From assembly GCA_021604565.1 (NCBI GenBank), contig BQJF01000001.1, positions 1 to 64,000 on the forward strand: a DNA stretch of 64,000 nucleotides, in the 5' to 3' direction. Both the position numbers and the translations under genes were made by a program. Below the pieces are notes generated by a model, which did no database searches, was not told the origin of the DNA, and saw only the letters and a list, made by a program, of their open reading frames with translations. This document shows positions 26,704-34,673 of the stretch, piece by piece (the first letter of the stretch is position 1; each line of letters starts with the position of its first letter). This DNA is from Minwuia thermotolerans (GTDB lineage Bacteria > Pseudomonadota > Alphaproteobacteria > Minwuiales > Minwuiaceae).

Positions 26704-27965
26704 CCAGGGTGCGGGGCAGCAAGATGCGCAAGGTTCGGAAGCTCCTTCTGGGACTGGCAACCGCCGCGATACTCGGTGGATCGACGACCATCTTTCCCGC
26801 TGCAGCCGACAATGGTTCCGGGCAGCTCGACACCCTGGATCCATCGCGCCGCGTCGCAGTGGGGCTGGAGCGGCTGGGCTTCTGTCTGGCCAGCGCGGCG
26901 CTGCAGACCGCTCCGGACCGGAACGTGCTGATCGCACCAACCGGTGCAGGCCGGATACTGACCATGATCGGTGCGGGCAGTCCGTTGCCCGTCCGCCTGA
27001 AGCTGGCGACGCTGCTGGGCTGGCCGGAATTCCTGGGTGGCTCGATCGCGTTCGGCGTCGGCCTGGATCGTGCCCGGCGGTCTGCCGATGCGGCCCCTGA
27101 TCTGTCATTGCGTCTGGCGACAGGCGTCTGGCACGACAGGCAGCACAAGCCCCTCACTTACTTCGCCCGGCATGCCGGGGACGGCCTGCACGCCATGGAC
27201 CCTGCCGACCCCGCAACGACGGATCGGATCAACGCCTGGATCAGCGACGCCACGGACGGACGGATCGACAAGGCAGTCACCGACGTCCCTGCTGACACGA
27301 CCATTCTGATGGCCGATGTGCTTGCCTTCAGCGGAGCCTGGAGTACGCCATTCGACCCGGAAGCCACACGCCGCGCGGCGTTCGCGCCGGGAACTCCGCT
27401 CGCCACCGAGGTCACGATGATGCAGTCGGGCCGACTGGTGCTGCCACATCGTCGCGACGCCCATGGTGACTGGCTGACCCTTCCCTATGGCGACGGCAGT
27501 TTCGAGGCTGTGCTGGTGCAGCCGGCAGAATTCGAACTCGGTGCGTTCAGCCGGATGGCCTGTGAAACCGTTGGCGGTCTGGCCGTTCCCGTGGCCGCAA
27601 CCGACTCCCATTCCGTCACGCTGCAGATGCCGCGTATGGCACTGGAGGAGACCGCCAGCCTGGATCAGTTGCTCCATCAGGCGCGGTTGGGCGACGTGCT
27701 TGATGATCCCCTGCTCGGCTCCTCGATGCTGACCCCGGCAACGCGGCCCGGCCCGATACGCCAGCAAGTCGTGCTGACAGTCGACGAGAAAGGGTCGGAA
27801 GTCGCGGCAGCAACAATTGCCATCGGCACCCGTGCAGGTGCCGAGCCGGTGGAACTGAGTTTCGACCGGCCGTTCGTGCTGATGATCCGGGAACAGGCGA
27901 CCGGTCTGCCCCTGCTGATCGGGCTGATCAATCGGCCGGCCGGGGCAGCGGGCACAGACGAGTAG
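26700..27965 (+). CDS. Serpin (exported serine/cysteine protease inhibitor)
   Basis: 421 residues with a basic start and signal peptide ending near FPAAA. Core serpin landmarks are present: RINAWISDATDGRIDKAV (176-193), TILMADVLAFSGAW with PFDPEATRRAAF, and a hinge VDEKGSEVAAATIA (361-374) with the Gly365, Ser366 and small residues needed for loop insertion. The reactive loop carries Arg378 at or beside P1, suiting a trypsin or metacaspase target. DRPFVLMIREQATGLPLLIG is the usual C-terminal strand. Its ATG overlaps the protease stop, so inhibitor and protease are made together. A second ATG at 26724 is an alternative start. Confidence 0.9.
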   Translation: MTRVRGSKMRKVRKLLLGLATAAILGGSTTIFPAAADNGSGQLDTLDPSRRVAVGLERLGFCLASAALQTAPDRNVLIAPTGAGRILTMIGAGSPLPVRLKLATLLGWPEFLGGSIAFGVGLDRARRSADAAPDLSLRLATGVWHDRQHKPLTYFARHAGDGLHAMDPADPATTDRINAWISDATDGRIDKAVTDVPADTTILMADVLAFSGAWSTPFDPEATRRAAFAPGTPLATEVTMMQSGRLVLPHRRDAHGDWLTLPYGDGSFEAVLVQPAEFELGAFSRMACETVGGLAVPVAATDSHSVTLQMPRMALEETASLDQLLHQARLGDVLDDPLLGSSMLTPATRPGPIRQQVVLTVDEKGSEVAAATIAIGTRAGAEPVELSFDRPFVLMIREQATGLPLLIGLINRPAGAAGTDE

Positions 27966-27978
27966 GAATGCCGACGGG

Positions 27979-28785
27979 CTACCTGCCCCGGAACACCGCT
28001 TCACGCTTCTCCATGAATGCGGCCATGCCTTCCTTCTGGTCCTCCGTCTGCATCAGCGGCAGCAGTTGCAGATAGACGTGGTGGACATGGTCATTGAAGC
28101 CTTCGTCCAGTCCCATGCGCATCATCCGCTTCGACGCCTGCACGGCCAGCGGAGCATTGGCCGCGATCTCGGCAGCAAGGGCCGCGCCTGCCTGCGCCAC
28201 ATTGTCGGCCGGATGAATGCTACTGACCAGACCGAGTTCCAGACTCTGCTGCGCGTCGAGGGTCCGACCCGAGAAGATCAGTTCCGAAGCCTTCGCCCAG
28301 CCGAGCATGCGGGGCAGCAGCCAGGTTCCGCCGGACTCCGGCACGATCCCCCGCCTGGTGAAGGCCGCGGAGAGCTTGGCGCTGTCTGACATGACCCGGA
28401 TATCGCAGCCGAGCGCCATGTCGAACCCGTACCCGGCAGCGGAACCGTTCAGCACGCAGATGGTCGGCTTGTCGATCTCATGCAGCACGGTGGGCGGCGC
28501 GCTGCGCAGGTCGATGGTGGTCCTGACCGGTGCGTCCGGATCCAGAATGCCCCGGCTGCCGCCGCTGGTATCCCGGCGCAGGTCCAGCCCCGCACAGAAC
28601 GCCCGCCCTGTACCTGTCAGGACGATCACCCGGACTTCCGTGTCGTCGCGCGCGCGCAGCAGCAGCTCCGAAATGCTCTCCAGCATGGGGCGGGAGATCG
28701 TGTTCATCCGGTCCGGGCAGTTGAGCGTGATCGTCGCGACATGATCGGCGACGGCGTAGAGCACCTCGTCGGTGGTTTCGGTCAT
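27979..28785 (-). CDS. Enoyl-CoA hydratase/isomerase family protein
   Basis: 268 residues from the ATG at 28785. Crotonase-fold features: VIVLTGTGRAFCAGLDL oxyanion-hole segment, CVLNGSAAGYGFDMALGCDI with the second oxyanion Gly, and ESGGTWLLPRMLG with a Glu in the catalytic position. It would act on an acyl-CoA in beta-oxidation or a related pathway. It is convergent with the serpin gene, 13 bp apart, and divergent from the GntR regulator. No neighbouring thiolase or dehydrogenase shows which pathway it serves. Confidence 0.92.
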   Translation of the reverse strand: MTETTDEVLYAVADHVATITLNCPDRMNTISRPMLESISELLLRARDDTEVRVIVLTGTGRAFCAGLDLRRDTSGGSRGILDPDAPVRTTIDLRSAPPTVLHEIDKPTICVLNGSAAGYGFDMALGCDIRVMSDSAKLSAAFTRRGIVPESGGTWLLPRMLGWAKASELIFSGRTLDAQQSLELGLVSSIHPADNVAQAGAALAAEIAANAPLAVQASKRMMRMGLDEGFNDHVHHVYLQLLPLMQTEDQKEGMAAFMEKREAVFRGR

Positions 28786-28908
28786 GGTGGCGGCCTCCCC
28801 TGTGCAGCGGTCCTGACGCGAAACGCGTCCCTGGCTCAGTTTAGCCACCCGGAGGGTCGGGCAAAGCCGGAAGATTCGGTTTGCCAGCCGTTCACGCAGA
28901 CACTATGA

Positions 28909-28927
28909 ATACAAATTGTATGCAATA
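28909..28927. promoter_or_regulatory. Putative FCD-GntR operator (overlapping dyads) before the regulator gene
   Basis: ATACAA-A-TTGTAT at 28909-28921 is a perfect dyad, overlapped by TTGTATGCAA, which is close to the TTGTATACAA-type sites of FadR/FCD regulators. It lies directly before the ATG at 28931, where binding would block the gene. Confidence 0.5.
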
Positions 28928-28930
28928 AGA

Positions 28931-29647
28931 ATGAACGAGTTGATGAAACCGAGTCCCAAGCAGATCTGCCTCGATGACATGAAGCATCGCATCCTGACAC
29001 TGGACATCGCGCCCGGTGCCGATCTGGATGAAACATCGCTCTCGGAGAACTACGGCGTCTCCCGCACGCCTCTCAGGGAGGTGCTGCAGCGCCTTGCGGG
29101 GGATGGCTACGTCGAGATGTCCGACAATCGGGGGGCCAAGGTCGCGTCGATGAACCTCGACGTGATGCGCACCTTCTTCCAGACCGCGCCGATGATCTAT
29201 GCCAGTTGCGCCCGTCTGGCAGCGGAGAACCACACACCGGAACAACTGGCTGAACTGAAACAGGTGCAGCAGGGCTTCATCCAGGCGCTGCAGTCGGCGG
29301 AGCCGATCGCCATGGCGATGGCCAATCACCGGTTTCACGAACTGATCGGGGAGATGGCGGGAAACGCCTATCTGATGCCGAGCCTGCGTCGCCTGCTCGT
29401 CGATCACACGCGGCTGGGCCAGATGTTCTACCGCCCCGCTGCCCCGGCCGAGACTCTGGCGGTACGGCAGGCAAGCCACCAGCACGACGCGATGATTGCG
29501 GCCATCGAGAACCATGAGCCATCGAAGGCGGTCGATCTGACACTGCAGCACTGGGACCTGTCGCGCGACCGCGTCGAGCGTTTCGTACGTCCCGATCCCC
29601 TGTCCATGGACGTGGCAACCGATCCGGAGAAGCAACATGCGGTTTGA
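28931..29647 (+). CDS. GntR family transcriptional regulator, FCD subfamily
   Basis: 238 residues. The N-terminal winged helix-turn-helix contains SLSENYGVSRTPLREVLQRL, the classic GntR recognition helix. The C-terminal FCD all-helical ligand domain has the metal-site histidines in NHRFHELIGEMAGN and ASHQHDAMIAAIE. A TTG five codons upstream is an alternative start. It overlaps the downstream DapA-family gene by 11 bp and so most likely controls the catabolic operon it heads. Acidic or amino-acid-like ligands are usual for FCD proteins; here unknown. Confidence 0.92.
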   Translation: MNELMKPSPKQICLDDMKHRILTLDIAPGADLDETSLSENYGVSRTPLREVLQRLAGDGYVEMSDNRGAKVASMNLDVMRTFFQTAPMIYASCARLAAENHTPEQLAELKQVQQGFIQALQSAEPIAMAMANHRFHELIGEMAGNAYLMPSLRRLLVDHTRLGQMFYRPAAPAETLAVRQASHQHDAMIAAIENHEPSKAVDLTLQHWDLSRDRVERFVRPDPLSMDVATDPEKQHAV

Positions 29648-30560
29648 AGGCATCTACACACCGGTGGTCATGCCCCACCGGCCCGACCACAGCATCGACC
29701 GCGACCGCTTCGCGGAGGTGCTGGAGTTCCTGATCGGTGCCGGGGTTCATGGCCTGGTGATCGCGGGTACGACCGGCGAGTACTATGCGCAGACGCCCGA
29801 GGAACGCATCGAGATGATGAACCTGGCCGGAAAGATCATCGCCGGTCGCCTGCCCATGGTGGTCGGCACCGGCGCAATTCGGACCGAGGACAGCATCATG
29901 TATGCGGAGGCTGCAAAGGCCGCCGGTGCCGACGCCCTGCTCGTCACCACACCACCCTATGCCTATCCGACAGGGCGGGAGATCGCGCTGCATGCGCTGG
30001 CCATAGACCGGGCCGCCAACCTTCCGGTGATGCTCTACAACTATCCGGGCAGGATGAGCGTCGAGATGGATGAGGAGACACTGGATCGCCTGGGCCGCAG
30101 CCCGAACTTCCGCGCCATCAAGGAATCCTCCGGCTCCCCCGACAGGCTGCACCTGCTGGCACGAGACTATCCGCACCTCCAGCTTAGTTGCGGCATGGAC
30201 GACCAGGCGCTGGAGTTCTTTGCCTGGGGCGCGCGGTCCTGGACCTGTGCCGGATCGAACTTCGCGCCGGAGGCCCATATCGCCATGTATCGCGCCTGCG
30301 TGGTGGAGAAGGACTTCGACAAGGGGCGTCGCATCATGTCCGCCATGATGCCGCTGATGCGGGTGCTGGAACAGGGCGGCAAGTTCGTCCAGAGCATAAA
30401 GCATGGCGTGACCCTGCGCGGCATCGACTGCGGTCCGCCGCGCCGTCCGCTGCAGCCGCTGGACCGGGACGACGAACGCAACCTCGCCGACGTCATCCGC
30501 ACCATGAACGCGGCCGTCGCCGCCATCGAACAGGACACGACCGGCAAGGACGGTGCGTGA
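29637..30560 (+). CDS. Dihydrodipicolinate synthase (DapA) family aldolase/lyase
   Basis: 307 residues of the N-acetylneuraminate lyase superfamily. GTTGEYYAQTPEER is the substrate-carboxylate motif, Tyr134 lies in VMLYNYPGR and the Schiff-base Lys162 in AIKESSGSPD. Because it sits with an MttB-type methyltransferase, an aldehyde dehydrogenase remnant and an FCD regulator, it is probably a catabolic retro-aldolase or dehydratase rather than the lysine enzyme. The stop overlaps the next ATG (TGATG). Confidence 0.9.
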   Translation: MRFEGIYTPVVMPHRPDHSIDRDRFAEVLEFLIGAGVHGLVIAGTTGEYYAQTPEERIEMMNLAGKIIAGRLPMVVGTGAIRTEDSIMYAEAAKAAGADALLVTTPPYAYPTGREIALHALAIDRAANLPVMLYNYPGRMSVEMDEETLDRLGRSPNFRAIKESSGSPDRLHLLARDYPHLQLSCGMDDQALEFFAWGARSWTCAGSNFAPEAHIAMYRACVVEKDFDKGRRIMSAMMPLMRVLEQGGKFVQSIKHGVTLRGIDCGPPRRPLQPLDRDDERNLADVIRTMNAAVAAIEQDTTGKDGA

Positions 30561-30862
30561 TGGCCCTGCTGACCCGCAACGAATATGCGGCGCCGGTCGC
30601 CAACATGGACTTCCCCGCTGCTGCCTTCATCGACGGCAGGTACTGCAACGGATCGGGCAAGGTGCTGGCACGGATCGTCAGGACCGGAACCATGACCTTC
30701 AACTGCTATGGGGAGGGCGACATCACGACCCCGTTCGGTGGCTATCGGCAGTCCTGCCTCGGCGGCCGTGAAAATGGTCTGCAGGCCCACGACCAGTACA
30801 CCGAGTGCAAGACCATCTGGATCGACCTCAGCGATCCGGCCAGCGCGGATCTCGTCGGATGA
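30560..30862 (+). pseudogene. Aldehyde dehydrogenase with a large in-frame internal deletion
   Basis: A 100-residue open frame. Residues 1-36 (LTRNEYAAPVANMDFPAAAF and FIDGRY) match the N-terminus of PuuC-like aldehyde dehydrogenases, and from residue 37 it jumps straight to the C-terminal part: RTGTMTFNCYGEGDITTPFG, GGYRQS, GGRENG and YTECKTIWIDLSD. About 380 residues holding the NAD site and the catalytic Cys and Glu are missing, so it cannot be an active dehydrogenase. The reading frame and both overlaps (TGATG, ATGA) are kept, so it still links dapA-like and mttB-like translation. Confidence 0.8.
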
Positions 30863-32418
30863 CCGCCGTTGTCGAAGAACGCCGCAGCCGCCGCGGTGGT
30901 CGCGGATCCCGCCGCATTGTCCGTACCGCCATTGACGACACCATGCTGCCCGCGCTGCGGCGCAGATTGCCGCTGACCGAGCCGCTGACGCCGGAGCAGG
31001 CAGAGAAGATCGACGATGCCTCCATGTCCATTCTGGAGGATGTTGGCGTCATCTTCCGCGATCCGGTGGCGATCGGGGACTGGCGGCGTGCCGGGGCCGA
31101 CATCCGCGACGGTGACCGGGTGCATCTGGACCGCGGGCTGGTGCGGGAACTGATTGCCACGATCCCGGAGAGCTTCACCTACCACGCCCGCAATCCGGCC
31201 AAGTCCCTGCCCTTCGGCAAGGACCACATGATCTTTGTCCCCATGACAGGGGCACCGTACCTGAGGGATCTGGACGACGTGCGGCGGGGTCCGACCCTCG
31301 ACGATCTCGCCAACTTCCACAAGCTGAGCCACATGCTGCCCGCGCTGCATTCCAGCGCCCACCACATAGTGGAACCGATGGATCATGTGGTGGCGCACCG
31401 GCACCTGCGCATCACCTATTCGTCGATGAAGCATTCCGACAAGACCTTCATGGGCATGACCACCAGCCCGAAGAATGCCGAGGACGTGCTGGAGATGTGC
31501 GCCATACTGTTCGGCGAGGAATTCATGGAGACCCATGCCGTCGTCACCGGCAACTGCAACGGCAATTCGCCGCTGGTCTGGGACGAGGTGATGCTGGGGG
31601 CGATGCGCGCGTTCTGCCGGCGCAACCAGCCGGTACTCTGCTCCCCCTTCGTGCTCGGCGGCGCGAACACGCCGGCCTCCACTGCGCCCGCTGTCGCCCA
31701 GTTGAATGCAGAAGCCCTGAGCGCGCTCGCCTATACCCAGGTCGTGCGCAAGGGATGTCCGGCGATCTACGGCCATTATCTCTCGACCGTCAGCATGCGT
31801 TCCGGCGCACCGATGGCAGGCACGCCGGAGATCGGCCTGATGAACTTCATGATCGGACAGATGGCGCGCCACTACGGGGTACCCTGGCGCACGTCGGGCA
31901 ATCTCGGCGGGGCCAAGACCTTCGACGCCCAGGCGGGCTATGAAAGTGCATCCACCCTGATGGCGGTGATGCTATCGGGGGCCAACTACGTCTGGCACGC
32001 AGCAGGCTGGAACGAGGCCGGGATGCATTGCTCCACCGCCAAGTTCATCGTCGATGCGGAACAGTGCGCCATGGCCTACCGGCTGGCGGAGGGCGTGCGC
32101 TGGGACGATTTCGACGCGGCTCTCGATGCCGTGCGCGACATCGGTCCCGGTGGCCACTACCTCGGCCACCCGCACACGCAGGAGAACTTCCAGCGCGCCT
32201 TCTTCATGCCGGAGATGTTCGACAACAACTCGGTCGAACAATGGATCGCCGACGGCTCCATGGAGATCACCGAACGCGCCCTGAACCGCGCCCGCGCCCT
32301 GCTGGCAGCCTATGAGGAGCCGAAGCTGGATGCCGGTATCGACGAGGCCCTTCGCGACTACATCGCCCGTCGCGAACGGGAGATCCCGGCGGAGGATGCG
32401 TTGAACAATGACTACTGA
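30859..32418 (+). CDS. Trimethylamine methyltransferase (MttB) superfamily protein, non-pyrrolysine
   Basis: 519 residues from an ATG overlapping the previous stop. The family fold is indicated by ILEDVGVIFRDPVA, KDHMIFVPMTGAPYLRD, NGNSPLVWDEVMLGAMRA and PGGHYLGHPHTQENF. There is no in-frame amber codon, so it belongs to the pyrrolysine-free branch, which demethylates quaternary amines such as glycine betaine or carnitine onto a corrinoid protein. No corrinoid-binding protein or activator is adjacent. The start region is Arg-rich, as in aerobic alphaproteobacterial relatives. Substrate unknown. Confidence 0.9.
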   Translation: MTAVVEERRSRRGGRGSRRIVRTAIDDTMLPALRRRLPLTEPLTPEQAEKIDDASMSILEDVGVIFRDPVAIGDWRRAGADIRDGDRVHLDRGLVRELIATIPESFTYHARNPAKSLPFGKDHMIFVPMTGAPYLRDLDDVRRGPTLDDLANFHKLSHMLPALHSSAHHIVEPMDHVVAHRHLRITYSSMKHSDKTFMGMTTSPKNAEDVLEMCAILFGEEFMETHAVVTGNCNGNSPLVWDEVMLGAMRAFCRRNQPVLCSPFVLGGANTPASTAPAVAQLNAEALSALAYTQVVRKGCPAIYGHYLSTVSMRSGAPMAGTPEIGLMNFMIGQMARHYGVPWRTSGNLGGAKTFDAQAGYESASTLMAVMLSGANYVWHAAGWNEAGMHCSTAKFIVDAEQCAMAYRLAEGVRWDDFDAALDAVRDIGPGGHYLGHPHTQENFQRAFFMPEMFDNNSVEQWIADGSMEITERALNRARALLAAYEEPKLDAGIDEALRDYIARREREIPAEDALNNDY

Positions 32419-33769
32419 CGGGTCGACAGCAGCCCGCAAGGTGACCCGGCTGCCGAAGGATCCGGGACCAGCCGCCTGGAACGCGCTGCTGCCCGACCCG
32501 GAACCACCCGTACCGCTGCAGAGCGACCGCACGTCCGACTGGCTGGTGATCGGTGCGGGACTGGCAGGGCTCGCTGCCGCCCGGCGTCTAGGCCAGAACT
32601 GCCCCGGCGACACCATCACGGTGCTGGACGCGGTGCGCGTCGGAGAAGGACCGGCGGGGCGCAACTCCGGTTTCATGATCGACCTGCCGCACGACCTTGC
32701 CTCGGACAATTACGGCGGCGATGTGGAGAAGGATCGCGCTCAAATCCGGGCCAACCGCGCCGCCATCGACTTCGCACTGGAGGCGGCGGCGGAGTACGGC
32801 CTGCCCGAAGAAGCGATCACCAGATCCGGCAAGATCAATGCGGCCGCCTCGCCCAAGGGCCTGAAACACAACGCTGACTACGCCGCACACCTGGCCCGGC
32901 TGGGCGAAGCGCACGAGATGCATGATGCCGCCACGATGCGGGCAATCACCGGCAGCGACTGGTTCGAGGGCGGCCTCTTCACCCCCGGCGCGGCGATGAT
33001 CCAGCCCGCCATGTTCGTGCGCGGCGTCGCGGCGGGCCTGACCTCCAACCGGGTGTCGATCCACGAGAACTCACCGGTCATCGGCATGCAGCGGTCCGGC
33101 GGGGTCTGGACCGTGCGGACGCCGGAGGGTTCGGTGCAGGCACCCAACGTCGTTCTTGCCGTCAATGGCCATGCCCAGAGCTTCGGCTACTTCCGCCACC
33201 GGCTGATGCATGTCTTCACCTATGCCTCGATGACCCGCGCCCTGACCGGATCGGAAGTCAGGGTGCTGGGCGGTGTCCCGACTTGGGGCGTGACGCCCGC
33301 CGATCCGCTTGGAACCACCGTGCGCCGGATCAACGGCGTCGGCGGCGACCGCATCGTCATCCGCAACCGCTTCACCTATGACCCCTCCATGACCGTCAGC
33401 GACGCGCGGATCGAACATGTCGGGCGGGACCATGACCGGTCGTTTCGAGATCGCTTTCCGATGCTGCCGGACGTGGAGATGCAATGGCGCTGGGGCGGGC
33501 GTCTCTGCCTTTCCCTCAACGACGCACCGGCCTTCGGGGAGGTAGATGAGCGCCTGTTCGCTGCCTGCTGTCAGAATGGCCTGGGCACCGCCCGCGGCAC
33601 CTTCTCCGGCGTGGCTGCCGCTGATCTGGCGACCGGCAGGGACTCCCTGTTCAGCAGCCACCAGAGCACCGCCGAAGCCCCGACCCGCCTGCCCCCGGAA
33701 CCCTTCATGTGGCTCGGCGCCAACGCCCGCATGCGCTGGGGCGAGCGGGCGGCGGGCAGGGAACTCTGA
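32408..33769 (+). CDS. FAD-dependent oxidoreductase (DAO/DadA-like)
   Basis: 453 residues overlapping the mttB-like gene by 11 bp. After a 40-residue leader-like N-terminus comes the FAD-binding Rossmann motif DWLVIGAGLAGLAAARRLG, then GRNSGFMIDLPHDL, and the C-terminal FAD contact WRWGGRLCLSLNDAPAFG. This family oxidises secondary amines or amino acids such as sarcosine and dimethylglycine. Together with an MttB-type protein it suggests stepwise breakdown of a methylated amine. The C-terminus is Arg-rich (LGANARMRWGERAAGREL). Confidence 0.9.
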   Translation: MTTDGSTAARKVTRLPKDPGPAAWNALLPDPEPPVPLQSDRTSDWLVIGAGLAGLAAARRLGQNCPGDTITVLDAVRVGEGPAGRNSGFMIDLPHDLASDNYGGDVEKDRAQIRANRAAIDFALEAAAEYGLPEEAITRSGKINAAASPKGLKHNADYAAHLARLGEAHEMHDAATMRAITGSDWFEGGLFTPGAAMIQPAMFVRGVAAGLTSNRVSIHENSPVIGMQRSGGVWTVRTPEGSVQAPNVVLAVNGHAQSFGYFRHRLMHVFTYASMTRALTGSEVRVLGGVPTWGVTPADPLGTTVRRINGVGGDRIVIRNRFTYDPSMTVSDARIEHVGRDHDRSFRDRFPMLPDVEMQWRWGGRLCLSLNDAPAFGEVDERLFAACCQNGLGTARGTFSGVAAADLATGRDSLFSSHQSTAEAPTRLPPEPFMWLGANARMRWGERAAGREL

Positions 33770-33843
33770 AAAAAAATTTACCTGAACTCCCGATTTTGCA
33801 ATGATATATCCGTGTGCACGAGAAATAGTTCTGGAGACTTTTG

Positions 33844-34593
33844 ATGAGTTTCTATGAGAATTTCGTGATAGATTGCCTAGATCAATTCGCTTCAACTGAC
33901 AGTGAAATCAGTAGTTGGAAAGCCGGAAATGAATTGATGGAGAGGTTGGGTGGCACGGCCATCACCTTGGGTGCAATCAATCGCACCACGCTTTCTCCAA
34001 TTTGGGCACGCAGCTCTATGAACCGAGATTTTCTCGAACAGTATCTCATTGAAAATCTCTACGGCTGCGACCCCTTCATCAAGGATCTGGGTCAGAACCT
34101 TCTGCCAGTGATGGCAAGACCAGGACATCGCGATGAAGTCCGTGGAGTGTCGAGCGCGGAGGCAATGCTGAGTAAGCGGCTTCATGATTTTGGATATCAG
34201 TTTCTCTATGGCATGAAATTTGGTGGTTCGGGTGATAAACAATTGAAAATGCTTACGTTCTGCAGTGATCGTGGAGCCCAAGATTTTGATCCAGATGACC
34301 TGAGAATGATCAGAATTGCCGCCGCACTGGCAGTCGCAAACATCGGCCCACCAGAAGCCGAAGGCGACGATTTTCTCCGCGTGAAAGAGGTTCTTGTCGC
34401 TCTGACAACCAGGGAACGGGAGATCTTACAACTTTACGCATCAGGCTATCGAAATGATCGAATTGGTGATCGGCTGAAAATTTCTGATGTAATGGTTCGA
34501 AAGCACGCTGCTGCCGCAAGACTTAAATTAGGGGCACGTACTAGGGACCAATCGATAGCTCTTGCGCTCAAGTACCGATGTATCGATCTGTGA
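33844..34593 (+). CDS. LuxR family regulator with autoinducer-binding-like domain
   Basis: 249 residues from the ATG at 33844 with CTGGAG upstream. The N-terminal 165 residues have the aromatic/charged layout of PF03472 autoinducer-binding domains (YGCDPFIKDLGQNLL, HDFGYQFLYGMKFGG). The C-terminus is a LuxR helix-turn-helix, LTTREREILQLYASGYRN to VMVRKHAAAARLKLGA. No luxI gene is present in the window, so this is a LuxR solo. The gene is clearly AT-richer than the catabolic operon before it, hinting at transfer. Confidence 0.9.
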   Translation: MSFYENFVIDCLDQFASTDSEISSWKAGNELMERLGGTAITLGAINRTTLSPIWARSSMNRDFLEQYLIENLYGCDPFIKDLGQNLLPVMARPGHRDEVRGVSSAEAMLSKRLHDFGYQFLYGMKFGGSGDKQLKMLTFCSDRGAQDFDPDDLRMIRIAAALAVANIGPPEAEGDDFLRVKEVLVALTTREREILQLYASGYRNDRIGDRLKISDVMVRKHAAAARLKLGARTRDQSIALALKYRCIDL

Positions 34594-34597
34594 AATC

Positions 34598-34617
34598 AGG
34601 TATCGCTTTCGATACCT
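34598..34617. promoter_or_regulatory. 20-bp palindrome, lux-box-sized, after the LuxR gene
   Basis: AGGTATCG-CTTT-CGATACCT is perfect over both 8-bp arms. It is exactly lux-box length and lies 56 bp before the start of the small exported protein, 5 bp past the luxR stop. It lacks a T-run, which argues against a terminator. Its sequence differs from the Vibrio lux box. Confidence 0.5.
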
Positions 34618-34673
34618 AGATTAGGGTCAATCAAGGTTGTCATATGCCGCCATTGAAAAAATGGAGGGGCATG

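Noticed and set aside
30859-32418. Pyrrolysine-encoded MttB
   Set aside because: No in-frame TAG occurs in the coding region, so it belongs to the pyrrolysine-free branch.
34598-34617. Palindrome after luxR as a transcription terminator
   Set aside because: Short AT-containing stem without a T-tract; placed before the next gene, so a regulatory role is more likely.
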